From the NCBI GenBank assembly GCA_011009095.1, contig VTPC01089997.1, positions 53,099 through 117,098 on the forward strand: a stretch of 64,000 nucleotides of DNA, written 5' to 3'. Source of the stretch: Ignelater luminosus (lineage: Eukaryota > Arthropoda > Insecta > Coleoptera > Elateridae). The notes beneath the pieces were generated by a model. The model was not told the DNA's origin, did no database searches, and was given only the letters and a program-made list of their open reading frames with translations. Both the position numbers and the translations under genes were made by a program. Below, piece after piece: positions 10,001 through 21,100 of the stretch. Numbering within the stretch: position 1 is the first letter of the stretch; each line of letters begins with the position of its first letter.

Positions 10001-13000
10001 AAATCAGTTGGCACGTTCTATCGTTATAAGCAAAAAACATTTTTTTTTCCAAGAACTTTGACGTTCAATCGGTTTAACAAAGTAACTTTGGATATGGGTA
10101 AGTTGGGTTAAATCGTTTTATTTTGATCCCAGGAATCTGTGGTTAAGTTATGACCCAACACTTTAGAGACATGACAAGAACGACGAGCGTTAAGAGCATG
10201 TTTGAGGTCAACTGCCAGGACTTCGGTCCCCGAATTTACGACTGCAAATTGAAATTTACGAAATGAGAATACGACCCCATATATAGTTTAAGGTTGTTGC
10301 AACAAAACGGTACATTTATGCCTTTTGATGCCTAAGGCAACATACTAATTTGTAGAGAATTTAATTCTCTGCGTTTTACTATTGAGGTCTTTTGACCTAG
10401 GATGTAAGCAAATTAAGAGGTAAAAAACCAAATTTGGCGTCTTTCATTAGCGCTGGCATTGCCAACAATAACCATCAAGGATTGCAAAATTATTATGTTG
10501 CTATAGACAAGAGAATGCACAAGCATACCAATTTACAGCTTTCTAGCAGTTTTCTAAACAAAACTACCTATTGATTGAGCTATATTCAGATTTAACTAAA
10601 GCATTTAAAATAATTATAATTACCCAGATATCTTTGTAAAAGTTTGAAGATAACAATTTCTGAAAGAAAAAAAAAACCCATCTATTTAATGTTTATGAAT
10701 GCAACCCAATGTCATTTATTCCATCTTTCTCTGGTGCACCGTTTCCAAGAGTACTTTATGTACACATTGTATAATATTAAATCTCGGTTGCACAAAAATA
10801 ATTTGATCATAGGTCAAGTTGATCAATTGATTAACCGATCTGATTGGATAAGTCTGAATATTTCACTATTTCTGACTGGTTGATCAATCGATCAAGCATT
10901 TAACAAAGCTTTGTGCAACCCAGCCTAAGACTTACTTGTTCATATGGTTGGAATGGTGTTCCCAATTCAAAACTAAACTTAAAATCTGAGAACCCTTTAA
11001 TATCAGACACGTATGGTGCGTAATGGTGTGGATAGTACCATGACCATGAACATACACCATTGTAATAATAATGAAGATTCCACTGGATTGCACGAACATA
11101 TTCTTCAGCTTGCGATTGTAGTACTTCACTAACAAACAATCTTTTTTACTAGAGAATATAATTTTATAGATTTACTTACGGAGTAACATTCTCATATTCT
11201 AATTTATTCCTATAATAATCAGTCTTATGCTGTATGAATTCTGCATTAAACAAACTATCATCTGAATTATCAGAATCAACTTCTGGATCACAGACTTCTT
11301 CCATTTCTTCAGTACCTGTTTGATGATCTGATACTGATGGTTCTAACAACTAAAATGAAAGGTTGATTGAAGATTTTATAAGAAGTCAATGGTTGATTGA
11401 TAAAAGTACCATATCATCTGTAGCCTTGATTAAAGCAGCTAAATCAGAATTTGGTTTATAGGGTTCAAGAGGTTCACTTAAAGCAAGATCATCTTCTGGT
11501 TCCCATATATCCAACTTTTGACATGTTGACTGCAGATAAATTACTGATTACTTAAAATGTCTATAACAAAATTTAAATTAATTACTACAACCTTAGTTTT
11601 TTCATTAAAACGTCTGCCCGTTTTACTTTCAAACCATTTCAGATCAGCATACTTTTCTGAGAAATTCTCAAGATCAATACTGCCCAGTTCCTGAATAAAA
11701 ATCTCAAATCTTTGCAAGTTTAATCTTCCAGATTCATTAATGTAACCACCAAGTTTTGGCAGTACTTTCATATAAGTATTATAAAGTATAGGCAAAGCAC
11801 CATTTGTAATGTGCATGTTTGGTAAATGAGGAATGAAATCATTACCAACTAAGAATCCCATAAGAACCTACAAAAATAAAAAAAGTCTGAAACCAAACTC
11901 TTACTGCTGTTCAGATAGTATGTACTATCATTAAAACTTCCAGTGTAGACAACACTTTAGTTACAATAAAAACTACAATTGAATTTTATTTACTACAAAA
12001 ATGTGTAGAAAATATGAATTACAATAAAAAAAAAATAAATAAAAATGCACAAAAAGGAAACCAAAGATTTGTTCTCAAATTTCTATTTTATCATTATTAG
12101 GGTTTAATAGAATCCTAATCACATTTTACACTTAGTTCACTACTAAAAGAATTACACTAAAACAGATAAAAAGATTTCTTGGGGAAGCACAAAATTTACT
12201 GCGTTTTGTTTACCAATAAACAAACACAGATGTTGGAAATTATAACTTACCCAATCATCTATAATCTTTTCTATATCATATTCAAATGTTAAAATATCTT
12301 TTAATTGTAGGAATTCTAATTCCAGATATTCTCTCATAAGTGAGAGATGTAGTAAGTAAAATGTAATCTGTTCAGGTATATTTTTTCTTTTGTTGGATTT
12401 CTTGCCAAATTTAACCTGGAACATATCTCGGTATAAAAACTTCGGTTAAGAATATATTTGCATATATCCTACTTCTTCACGAAGTAAAGAGAAATGAGGT
12501 TCATGTGTACACAAACCCAGCATTATGAGATCAGCATCCAATCCGTATAAACAATGACGTGTATTAGGATCATACCCTGGTTGGGCTCTTGTATATCTTA
12601 TATAATCCATTATCTTGTGTTCTCCTTCTCCTGGGGTCTATTAACAATACAATTTAATTATGAAGCATTACTAATAATAATTACTAATTACTGCATAATA
12701 AAAAAGAAAAATTGTCTAACTCCACTTTTAGTAAAAATCATGCTTTCGGTGTAATCTAGTTGAGTGAACAACAAGAATAACCTTTCATAAACAATTAACA
12801 GATTGTTCTATATGCAACATATTTACATCTTTTGCTCCTAGAAATTTCTTAGAAGAGAGTTAGGCAGTCCTTTTATTTTGTCTAATCAAATCACCCTTTA
12901 TAAGGATACTTTACCTCATGGCCAGAAAGAATAATTTTACAATTTTGCCATAATTTATCAGTAGATATTTTATGAACTACAAAATACTTTAATTGTTCAT

Positions 13001-13493
13001 GTAGTCTAGCCATAAATACAGTTCCTGGAGTAATACAATTTGAATCAAATCTTGCTTCGGTCGGCAAAGTTTCTCCTCGTTCACGAGCCTTTGCTTCCAA
13101 AGTTTGAGCTTCTCTAGCAGATCTAAATCTTCTGCCACGTTGTTGATTCATTTTTGCTCTTGGAGCTACACCATCGACAGCCATAAAGAATAGTTTTCGT
13201 GGCTTAATCATTCGAAATAATACTTCAATATAATGGAAGATATCTTTAAATATTTTTTCTTCCGTAATACGAAAATGAGCATCTCCATCATCTGGATGAG
13301 AGCATGTGTGAATGATACCATTCATATCCAAATATAAATGATCAAATTCAGGAATCTGCATTGTTATTCAAAAAAATGTTATTTGATACCATATCTTTTA
13401 ACTATGCAGGTTACGTACCTGGTACTCTTTTACCACCTCGCTGAGGCAAGGATAACGTTCGCTGATATACCGAAAAAACTTTGGAACTCCCAT
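4034..13493 (-). CDS. XRN1: 5'-3' exoribonuclease 1 (XRN1/pacman), sixteen exons, C-terminal part not found
   Basis: Cytoplasmic 5'-monophosphate-dependent exoribonuclease that degrades decapped mRNA. Exons: 13419-13493, 12915-13355, 12473-12637, 12251-12415, 11592-11867, 11410-11529, 11180-11349, 10936-11140, 7285-7458, 6240-6530, 5992-6170, 5812-5940, 5483-5759, 5288-5435, 4356-4659, 4103-4298. Joined, they give 1105 codons without a frame break. The start [15 protein letters not shown] matches the invariant XRN1 N-terminus. Catalytic acids fall at canonical positions D35, D86, E176, E178, D206, D208 and D292, and the 5'-phosphate pocket residues K93, Q97, R100 and R101 are present. CN1, CN2 and the D1/D2 core follow, ending at the conserved KPHLLY segment. 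That exon ends in a consensus AAG/GTAAGT donor. Reading through it adds 22 residues to a stop at 4034. The SH3-like domain and C-terminal tail usual in animal XRN1 (about 1600-1700 residues) are not in the window. Exon edges were chosen by GT-AG and frame; intron 5 has a weak donor (GTTGTA). Confidence 0.95.
9542..9713 (+). pseudogene. Relic of a Tc1/mariner-superfamily transposase C-terminus
   Basis: Plus-strand translation gives [17 protein letters not shown], then after a one-base shift [17 protein letters not shown] and a stop. These match the end of the DDE domain of insect IS630/Tc1-type transposases (GP-EWPARSPDLTPLDFF, later KPRDLEELK). Bases 9675-9713 are an inverted partial copy of the same motif (reverse strand [11 protein letters not shown]), so the relic is palindromic. 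It is non-functional. Confidence 0.65.
10785..10921. mobile_element. Short MITE with GGTTGCACAAA terminal repeats
   Basis: The element begins CGGTTGCACAAA and ends TTTGTGCAACCC, inverted copies of each other, 137 bases apart. Inside are further inverted GATCAAT blocks, so it can fold along much of its length. No coding capacity. It sits 14 bases into the intron from the XRN1 exon 8 splice donor (10935). Confidence 0.65.
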
Positions 13494-14083
13494 ATTTTAA
13501 TCTGAATTTAATTTTCGTTAATAACAAATTTTTAGTAATGATTACGGAAATTACAAAATATTGTGTTATAAGTTCAAACGTCAAATGGCTGACATATAAC
13601 GCATATAACCAACCTTAAAATTACTTAACCAACAAATGTCGAATCTCAAATTGCCAACATAATAATTTTGCTGTGTCTAGCAGTACGTTGACGTGTACGT
13701 GAACACATTATTATGCGTTCACAGTTTTGCACGCGAGTTGGCCATATTCACCCAATTTAGCAGTGTGAACATTAGTTTTTCAGTTTAAACTGGTTTTGCA
13801 TGTATGGTTAGGCTTTTTAAATTATGATTTTAGATTAGATTGCATGACAGAACACCTGCAAACGCAATGTTGTTAGTTTTATATAAAATGAAATGAAATT
13901 AACATCTTTAGTAATTTTTCTCTTCAGTTTAGTAAGTTATTATTATTATTACCTGTATAACAGAAATAATATGAAATTATTGTGGAAATAACCTATTTGC
14001 AAGAAGACATCCTAACTATTTAAATATTCCTATTTCAAATAGGCAATAGCTGTACAACAAAATAATAATCAAAATACCTACAG
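13494..14083. other. Intergenic region upstream of XRN1
   Basis: Contains the presumed XRN1 promoter and 5' UTR directly right of 13493. No TATA box or other element could be assigned with confidence, and no other gene is seen. Confidence 0.4.
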
Positions 14084-14417
14084 CGTTCACAATGTTTCTG
14101 GGTCGTATATGGCTGTGGAAGAATAACAGTTTGAGTATTGTAAATTGGGCTGTTTATCTATTAACTTGACTTGTAAAATCTTGTTGACGCTTAATGTGCT
14201 TTAAGGTTATGATTTTATGACAATTTAACTTCACACTGTCACTTGATTTCTTTTTGACAAAACAAAGCTAATCGGTTCTAAACGTTTATGCAAAATTTCT
14301 GAACGTGCAACAGCGCCAAATGCAGCCGCAGGTACGACAATTTTCAAAAAAAAAACCACTTCCAACCTAACAAAATGAAAGCATGGCCTGTTACGACCCA
14401 GAAACATCGGGAACGGA
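14084..14417. repeat. MITE-like unit with inverted terminal repeats
   Basis: Arms at 14084-14107 and 14393-14417 share the core ATGTTTCTGGGTCGTA in opposite orientation, with partial identity on both sides. The 285-base interior has no coding potential. No target-site duplication could be settled, so the exact ends and the superfamily are unknown. Confidence 0.55.
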
Positions 14418-15315
14418 GTATATTATGTGTTATCTAACAAAAGAAATTCATGGCCAGCCCTTATGCAGAAAGACTGTGAACGTAAAATGTAAACATTTGA
14501 AGATTAAGAAGCCTTCTATGTTTTAGATCTCACATCCTGTATCTTTCAAGCAAATCAATCAAATTTAAAAATTCAAACAGGCCAATATGAAGAACCGAAA
14601 GGCCTTTCTAATGATGTGCCATTTGAACCTCCTTCCCATTAGAGATTTTTGAGGGGTTGACGCCTCATTGGAGGTTAAAGTTTAGGATTCAAATTATACA
14701 TCAATGTCCCCCTCCGAATACAAATCGATGTGTCTGCGTTTTTTTGAAAAATTATTTTCATGGAAATTATTCTAGTCTGTTTCATTTTCATTGGGTATGT
14801 CCGCAGATTCAATGTGAAATTTGAAACTCAGTCACTTTCTATTGAGAAATAATGCGTTTTCCAAATTGTTAAAAAATTGTATTAGTTTTCTTGCACGTAC
14901 AGTTCAAACATGACAATCTGATATTTGAATAAATTTGGAACTTAATCGTTTATTCTAAAATAATGCGTTTTTTACATTTTATTCATTGTTGGTAACATCA
15001 AAATTATATTACAATTATTGGAGGTTTTTAAATAAGGATAAGATTTTATCAAGAATGACATTTTATCCTAAATGCAATAATAAAAAAGTTTTTCCTCTTG
15101 TAAACTCAATCCTGAGACATACTGTACATATATGTAACTAATGTTTTTATTATAAAAAAAGCTTTCACGTTAATTAATATTGTATCATAGTTTTTATATA
15201 CTCCCTGAAGAAGTTTACAAAAAATAAATGAAAACTTGGAGGAAAAATAGTTTCATTTAAAATAGACCTTTAAACAAATTGAACAATAAATTATTTTGAA
15301 AAAAAAGTAAAGGGT
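14418..15315. other. Intergenic AT-rich sequence
   Basis: No gene, RNA gene or clear repeat recognised between the MITE-like unit and the assembly gap. Confidence 0.4.
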
Positions 15316-15715
15316 NNNNNNNNNNNNNNNNNNNNNNNNNNNNNNNNNNNNNNNNNNNNNNNNNNNNNNNNNNNNNNNNNNNNNNNNNNNNNNNNNNNNN
15401 NNNNNNNNNNNNNNNNNNNNNNNNNNNNNNNNNNNNNNNNNNNNNNNNNNNNNNNNNNNNNNNNNNNNNNNNNNNNNNNNNNNNNNNNNNNNNNNNNNNN
15501 NNNNNNNNNNNNNNNNNNNNNNNNNNNNNNNNNNNNNNNNNNNNNNNNNNNNNNNNNNNNNNNNNNNNNNNNNNNNNNNNNNNNNNNNNNNNNNNNNNNN
15601 NNNNNNNNNNNNNNNNNNNNNNNNNNNNNNNNNNNNNNNNNNNNNNNNNNNNNNNNNNNNNNNNNNNNNNNNNNNNNNNNNNNNNNNNNNNNNNNNNNNN
15701 NNNNNNNNNNNNNNN
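15316..15715. other. Assembly gap (400 N)
   Basis: Exactly 400 undetermined bases. Any open frame drawn across it is artificial. The round number suggests a scaffolding estimate rather than a measured length. Confidence 0.99.
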
Positions 15716-16047
15716 TTTGATCTCGTTTGTCCTGTGGTATGATCATCTCGGTCTACCCTAACTTGAAAGAAAATATCAGATCTCTTACCATTATAAAATT
15801 TTGTATGTACAGCCATGAGATATATCTTATAAATCACACTCTCTGGGATAACGTAATGTTTTCAAATTTGTTTACTGTTTACACCGTTGCTGTGTTGCTG
15901 TCATTTTGAACAACGAGATTCAGCTTTACTTTGAATTAATATTCACAAAATCTTGATCAAAAGTAGTTAGTCCATGATTGAAAGCAGCAAAAATGGTTTC
16001 ATTTGCAAAAAATTCAATGGTTCTACATAAAATTTTGTACACAATTC

Positions 16048-16151
16048 GTGGGATACACTATTATCGCACTCACATGGTTACGCAAAACTCGGGCTAACGC
16101 CCTCGTTTGCGCAATTTCCATGTTCGTGCTATAATAATGTGTGTATCCCAC
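16048..16151. repeat. 104-base palindrome (GTGGGATACAC ends)
   Basis: The sequence starts GTGGGATACAC and ends GTGTATCCCAC, and the two halves are imperfect inverted copies through to a very short centre around CTCGGGCTAACGCCCTCG. It would form one long hairpin with a minimal loop. It is probably a palindromic MITE. Confidence 0.7.
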
Positions 16152-16606
16152 TTATTGCGTAAATAACTATAACCTACCTTTTAAGAAAAAAGTTCATATA
16201 TGTAAACTTTGACTGTCTCCTGCCTTGGAAAACTTCAAGAATATTAATCAAAACAAATTAAAAATTTTTTTGTAAGTCTATTATTTGTGTAACTACAAAA
16301 GTATTAAAATTACGATTTTGTTTTTAAATTGACAAAAAAAATCAACAAAATATTTTAACGTATCTTATACAATAAGTATTAAATTTCTTTGTATCTTACA
16401 TTTATGTATTAAAAAAATATAGCTTTACATTTGGACGAATTTGGCTTCGATAATTTATGTACCTGATGATACTTTCAATCTTTAAAATAAATATTAATAA
16501 ATTAAAATTGTAAAATAAAAGTAAAAAAGCAGCTTACAATTATTGTCGATAAAAAAGACTTAGGCTACAGAAAGATTTCAAGTCAAATAATAAAGCTACT
16601 TGTACG

Positions 16607-18057
16607 CAGGGCTGGGCAGTACCAACATACATGTATTTAAATAAAATACAGTATTTCAAATACTTTTATGTTTTGTATTGTAGGTTAGTTTTCTAAAGAA
16701 CTTTGTAGTTTGTATTTTGTTTTGTATTTTAAAATACAGAAAATACATTTTGCAACAGGTGGTGCAATTTTAGCAATAAAAACAGATGTGGTGTAAAAAG
16801 ATTATGAATGGCATATACATGGATTTACATCTAATATATCTGACAACACTGGTTAAGGTTTAAGACACAGATGTTAACGATCTGGAAACTTTTCTGTGTT
16901 TATTCCATGATACATACATGGCAGCCAATGCTGAATGCAGCAGCAACAATCAAGTACATCCAACACTAGTAATGATAACTTGCTAAATATACAGCTATAT
17001 GGAATACATCAAGGCAACCTAAATCTTCAGAAGTGATAGTAACTTTATTAGGTTGCAGCTTGATCTATGCCTGTCCAACACGTTGGAATTCTTTATATGA
17101 CACTTTAGAGAAACTTTTAAAATTTAAACATCAATTAAACAGCTTAAATTCAAAACTTGGTCTTAATACATTTAAAGAAATTGAACTAGAGTACTTGAAA
17201 GACTTTTGCATGCTGATAAAACCAATAGCATCAGCATCAAATTATTTACAAAAGGAAAAACTTGTTTCTATGGATAACTTTTTCTCTTAAACAAAGGTTA
17301 CAAGACCTGAAGAAAAGCCTGTATGTCATGCAGCTTCACTCCTAAATAATTTATAAAATTGCTTACATACACATTTTCAGAATTTCTTTGATTTGTCCTC
17401 AAAAGTAATGAAGTTATTTTAGCTACTTGTTTTCACCCAATGTTTAAAATGAGATGGCCACCTGATTATCAACAAAATGAAAGAAAGAGAATCTATAATC
17501 TATGTATAAATGCCTTAGAATCAGTAGGAAGAAATCTTGACACTGGTAGTACAAGCAGTGCGAGTGATGCAGAAGATTTCTTGATATTTTCACCAAATCA
17601 AAGTGAAAAAAATAACAGCAATCAATTAAAGAATTGGAACTAGTTTCTTTTTTAAACAACAAAACAAAATCATTACATTTATTAAACAATTATCCCAACT
17701 ATAAAAATGTTTATGAGATGCAACTAGCCTTTGTTCTGCAGCTTTAAAGTAAAATTAATTCATTGTTGCTACTATTTATAGGGTTCATTAATTTTCCTAC
17801 AAGGAGATCTTAAAGCGATTCAACTTTCAGAAAATTACTATTTCTTAAAGGAAACAAAGATTACATGTAATGTGGTTCTGAATAAATTATAATCAAGATT
17901 GGCGCTTTGTTTATATTTAGTTCTTTTCAGATGTAGGTATTTTGTATTTTTGTATTTGAAATACTATACTTTATATTTTGTATTTTTAAGAGAAATCATG
18001 AAGTAATTTGTATTTTGTATGTGAAATACAAGATGAAGTGTATTTTGCCCAGCTCTG
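16607..18057 (+). mobile_element. hAT transposon, decayed, with target-site duplication
   Basis: The element opens CAGGGCTGGGCAGTA and closes TTTTGCCCAGCTCTG, the typical inverted ends of hAT elements. It is flanked by an 8-bp duplication, CTTGTACG (16599-16606) and CTTGTATG (18058-18065), with one mismatch. Both subterminal regions are crowded with GTATTTTGTATTT-like repeats, which often bind hAT transposase. At 1451 bp it is shorter than autonomous copies. It ends 104 bases from the SCAP stop codon, so SCAP transcripts may run into it. Confidence 0.88.
17033..17643 (+). pseudogene. hAT transposase fragments, broken
   Basis: A first piece (17033-17290) reads CPTRWNSLYDTLEKLLKFK and continues with ELEYLKDFCMLIKPIASA, a conserved stretch before the hAT dimerisation domain. 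A second piece from 17440 reads MFKMRWPPD and then a Ser/Asp-rich segment, matching the HP-FK-RW region. Stops and shifts separate the two and most of the N-terminal BED finger and catalytic domain are absent. It cannot encode an active transposase. Confidence 0.8.
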
Positions 18058-18161
18058 CTTGTATGTATGAATGAAACATGATGAATTATGTCTGACAAAG
18101 AAAAGTTTGAAGGCACATTAATTGCATCAGTTAAAACTAGAAATAAAATACACAACCTAGT

Positions 18162-21100
18162 TTAATCAAACTTGTGTGTAATTAGAGGAAACCGAACAAT
18201 TCTTAACTGATTACCAAAATCACATAAAACAGTATCTCTTAATAACAGCATTTGTTTGACAAACACAAACGGTGAATGTCCAAGTGCTATTGTTCGAACA
18301 CATTCACCATTTCGAACATCCCATACCACTAAACCACCTGAACGTGCCGTTAAAATAAGATGTGGTGATAACATGAGAACATGGCTGGGAAATGTGTGTG
18401 AGATCTGAATGGTATTAAGGAGATGGCCTTGGAAACGTTCCCAAACACAGAGTCGTTCATCAGAACCTAAAGAAATTACATAGCTGGCAGAATATGCTAA
18501 TGATGTTATGCTGCCATCATGTGCTTGTATACTGTACATACATGCACCTGTAAAAAGAAAGAAGAAAAATGAAATAATAGTCTATTAATATTTATATGTT
18601 TGTTTACCTGTAAGTAAATCCCAAACACATAACATTCCATCTTGTGAACCACTTCCAGACATAGCTGGACATACTCTGTCAATAAACAAGCATGTAATGG
18701 GACCACAATGGCCATGTAATGTGTAAAGAGGTGTTCCATCTTCCAATCTAAATACCTTCAAAGTATGATCTTGACTACCAGTAAGAACCCGCCCACCTTC
18801 AGAATCCAAACAGGTAATTGGTTGTTGGTGAGCTCTCGTTACAAGAACCTTTAGGCATCTCATATCTTCAATATTCTCTGTCTATGTCAGAGAATAATTT
18901 AATTATTTACAGTAGGTAATAAAACAAACAAAATGCTTACCTGATGCATGATATCTTTATAATCTGCTATTGAACCAGCTGAAGATGTTCGCACATGAGT
19001 TCTTCGATAAGCACAAGTAAAATTCCAGTCTATAGGCCGCCCTTGACTGTATGATTGCAACTGGAGAAAATCTAATGTGCCATAAAGGCGAGCAGCAACT
19101 ACCCGTGAACCCACAATCTTTACTGATGTAATGCCAACACCACTCTCATCATCATACATACACTAGACATAGAGAAAAGAAAATACTAATTAAACTAGTA
19201 AATATGAAGGAATTATCTATTTACTCGAAATCTGCCAGAAGTTCCTTCCCAGAATTCCAAGCATCCATCTGCACAGCCTATTACAATCAGATTGTCTACA
19301 TAATCTATGCACCAGATTGGCGCTGGTTTTAATTCTACTGCATTACAATTATTATCACCAACACTTTTAACTGTAGCACCTCTTTCACTACTATTATGGT
19401 CAAACTTATTTAAAGCTTCACAACTTTTATTATTTTGTTTATCACAAAAACCACTATTATTACGTACATCATATTCATTTATATGTCTTTGATTTTGAAT
19501 CCACTTATTAACTGATTCATTGTTCCTGCGTTTTAGCTTTTGTTCTTTTTTATGTTCCGCATATAAATCTCGATAATCACTACCAAAATCAAATTTGGTA
19601 CTATAATTATTAGCTCCTGGCTGTAATTTCAGTCCAGAAAAGTTTGTATTTATTTTGTGTTGAAAGCTTGGAAGTGACGATAAGGTTTCATCACGTGATG
19701 GTGGTGATCCAGATTCATAATCGGATAGGTTGTTATCATCACAGTCAATACTTAACTCTGATGATTGGTTTGGAAGAGGATACCTGTAATATACACATTA
19801 TTTTACTATCTTTATAGTAGTAATGGACATAATCGAATAATTTTATGAATTGAGAGATTAAATAATTGAATGATTCATTCAAGTTTTTAAATGGATATTA
19901 ACAGTTAAACCATAGTAAATAGTTTCAAATATTTTCTTTTCATTTGCAATACTTTGTGCTGAATTTAAAAGATTTACATAAATAAGAATAGGTTATGAAT
20001 AATAAATAACAAAATCTGTAATAAGTAGGAGAAATTTTTTGAATATAATTTGATTTACATAATATAAATTATAATGCTGTTACAGTTAGTGCAATCATTA
20101 AAACTTCAGTTCTCAGTAGGTTATGAAAAATAAAATCATGTCTTGACTTACTTTATTTTCAGTAAAACTAATATCTGTTAAGATGACAGTCTGAACTAGA
20201 AATCATCAGTTTGTTGATAATTCGTAGGTTATGTGTTGACCTCAGTTGGCGTACGTCGTGTCTAAGCTATGCGCGCCTTAAAAGAAAATTTCACAGCCTA
20301 CTGAGAACTAAAGTTTTAATAATCACACATTATTAAATATACAGAGTGATGCAGATTCGAGCTTCAGCATTAGGATTTTGCTTACTATAGAGATTATTAG
20401 GTTAAATCTGGGATGTATGCTACAATTTTATGTTGCTGATTAATATAATCAAAAAAGAAATTTAAGCTAACTCTTTTGGGCTTGACTAATAATGACAGAA
20501 AGGAAAAATGGTGATTAGCGTCTTTTGCCTGTAGCTTCTTTATTAGTAGGAATTTTAAAAATATAAATTAAACATTCTTAAGGCTGTTAGTTTCTTATGA
20601 CTCGTAACCCTAGACACTGTCAAGATCATTGACAAATGTTGTAGTTTTGTACAACCATCGTGAGGTTAATTTCTTTGACATTAGGCACGTTCAAAGCACT
20701 AAACTGTTTAAACAGTTTATAAGTTTGAGAGTACTGAACGGATTCATTTACTTCTAACAGATGGTCAACATACTCAACATAAAATTGTTATGTTTACTGA
20801 ACTAAACTGTGCAACACAAGCGCCACCTAACAAAGAACATCGTCAAGAGCACGCATATTTCCAATGTTCTAACCTCAATCTAGTATTTTGAATTGGTTGT
20901 ATTTACGTATTTAATCCTTATGCAAAATAAACAAGATGCCTAATGATAATATAATCCCAGTAGCAAAAAAGGTTTTGCTATTAAATGATTTCATAATAGT
21001 TAACAATCGATTGGTTCCATGAAATGATAATAATTGTAAGTTTTTCTGATTTGTAATTTCTTGGTCTCAAATCATCCTAATTTCAGCTGAAAGTATAATA

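Larger units (their letters stand above)
7459..10935. other. Large XRN1 intron (intron 8) with transposon relics
   Basis: This 3.5-kb intron is far longer than the other XRN1 introns, many of which are only 50-100 bases, although intron 9 exceeds 750. It holds CACCCTG-type transposon termini at 7702 and 8131, a transposase relic at 9542-9713 and a MITE next to the donor site (10785-10921). The rest is AT-rich sequence in which I recognise no gene. Its expansion appears to be due to insertions. Confidence 0.6.

Noticed and set aside
15253-15837. Open frame spanning the N gap on the minus strand
   Set aside because: It exists only because undetermined bases contain no stops; the known bases at each side show no coding character.
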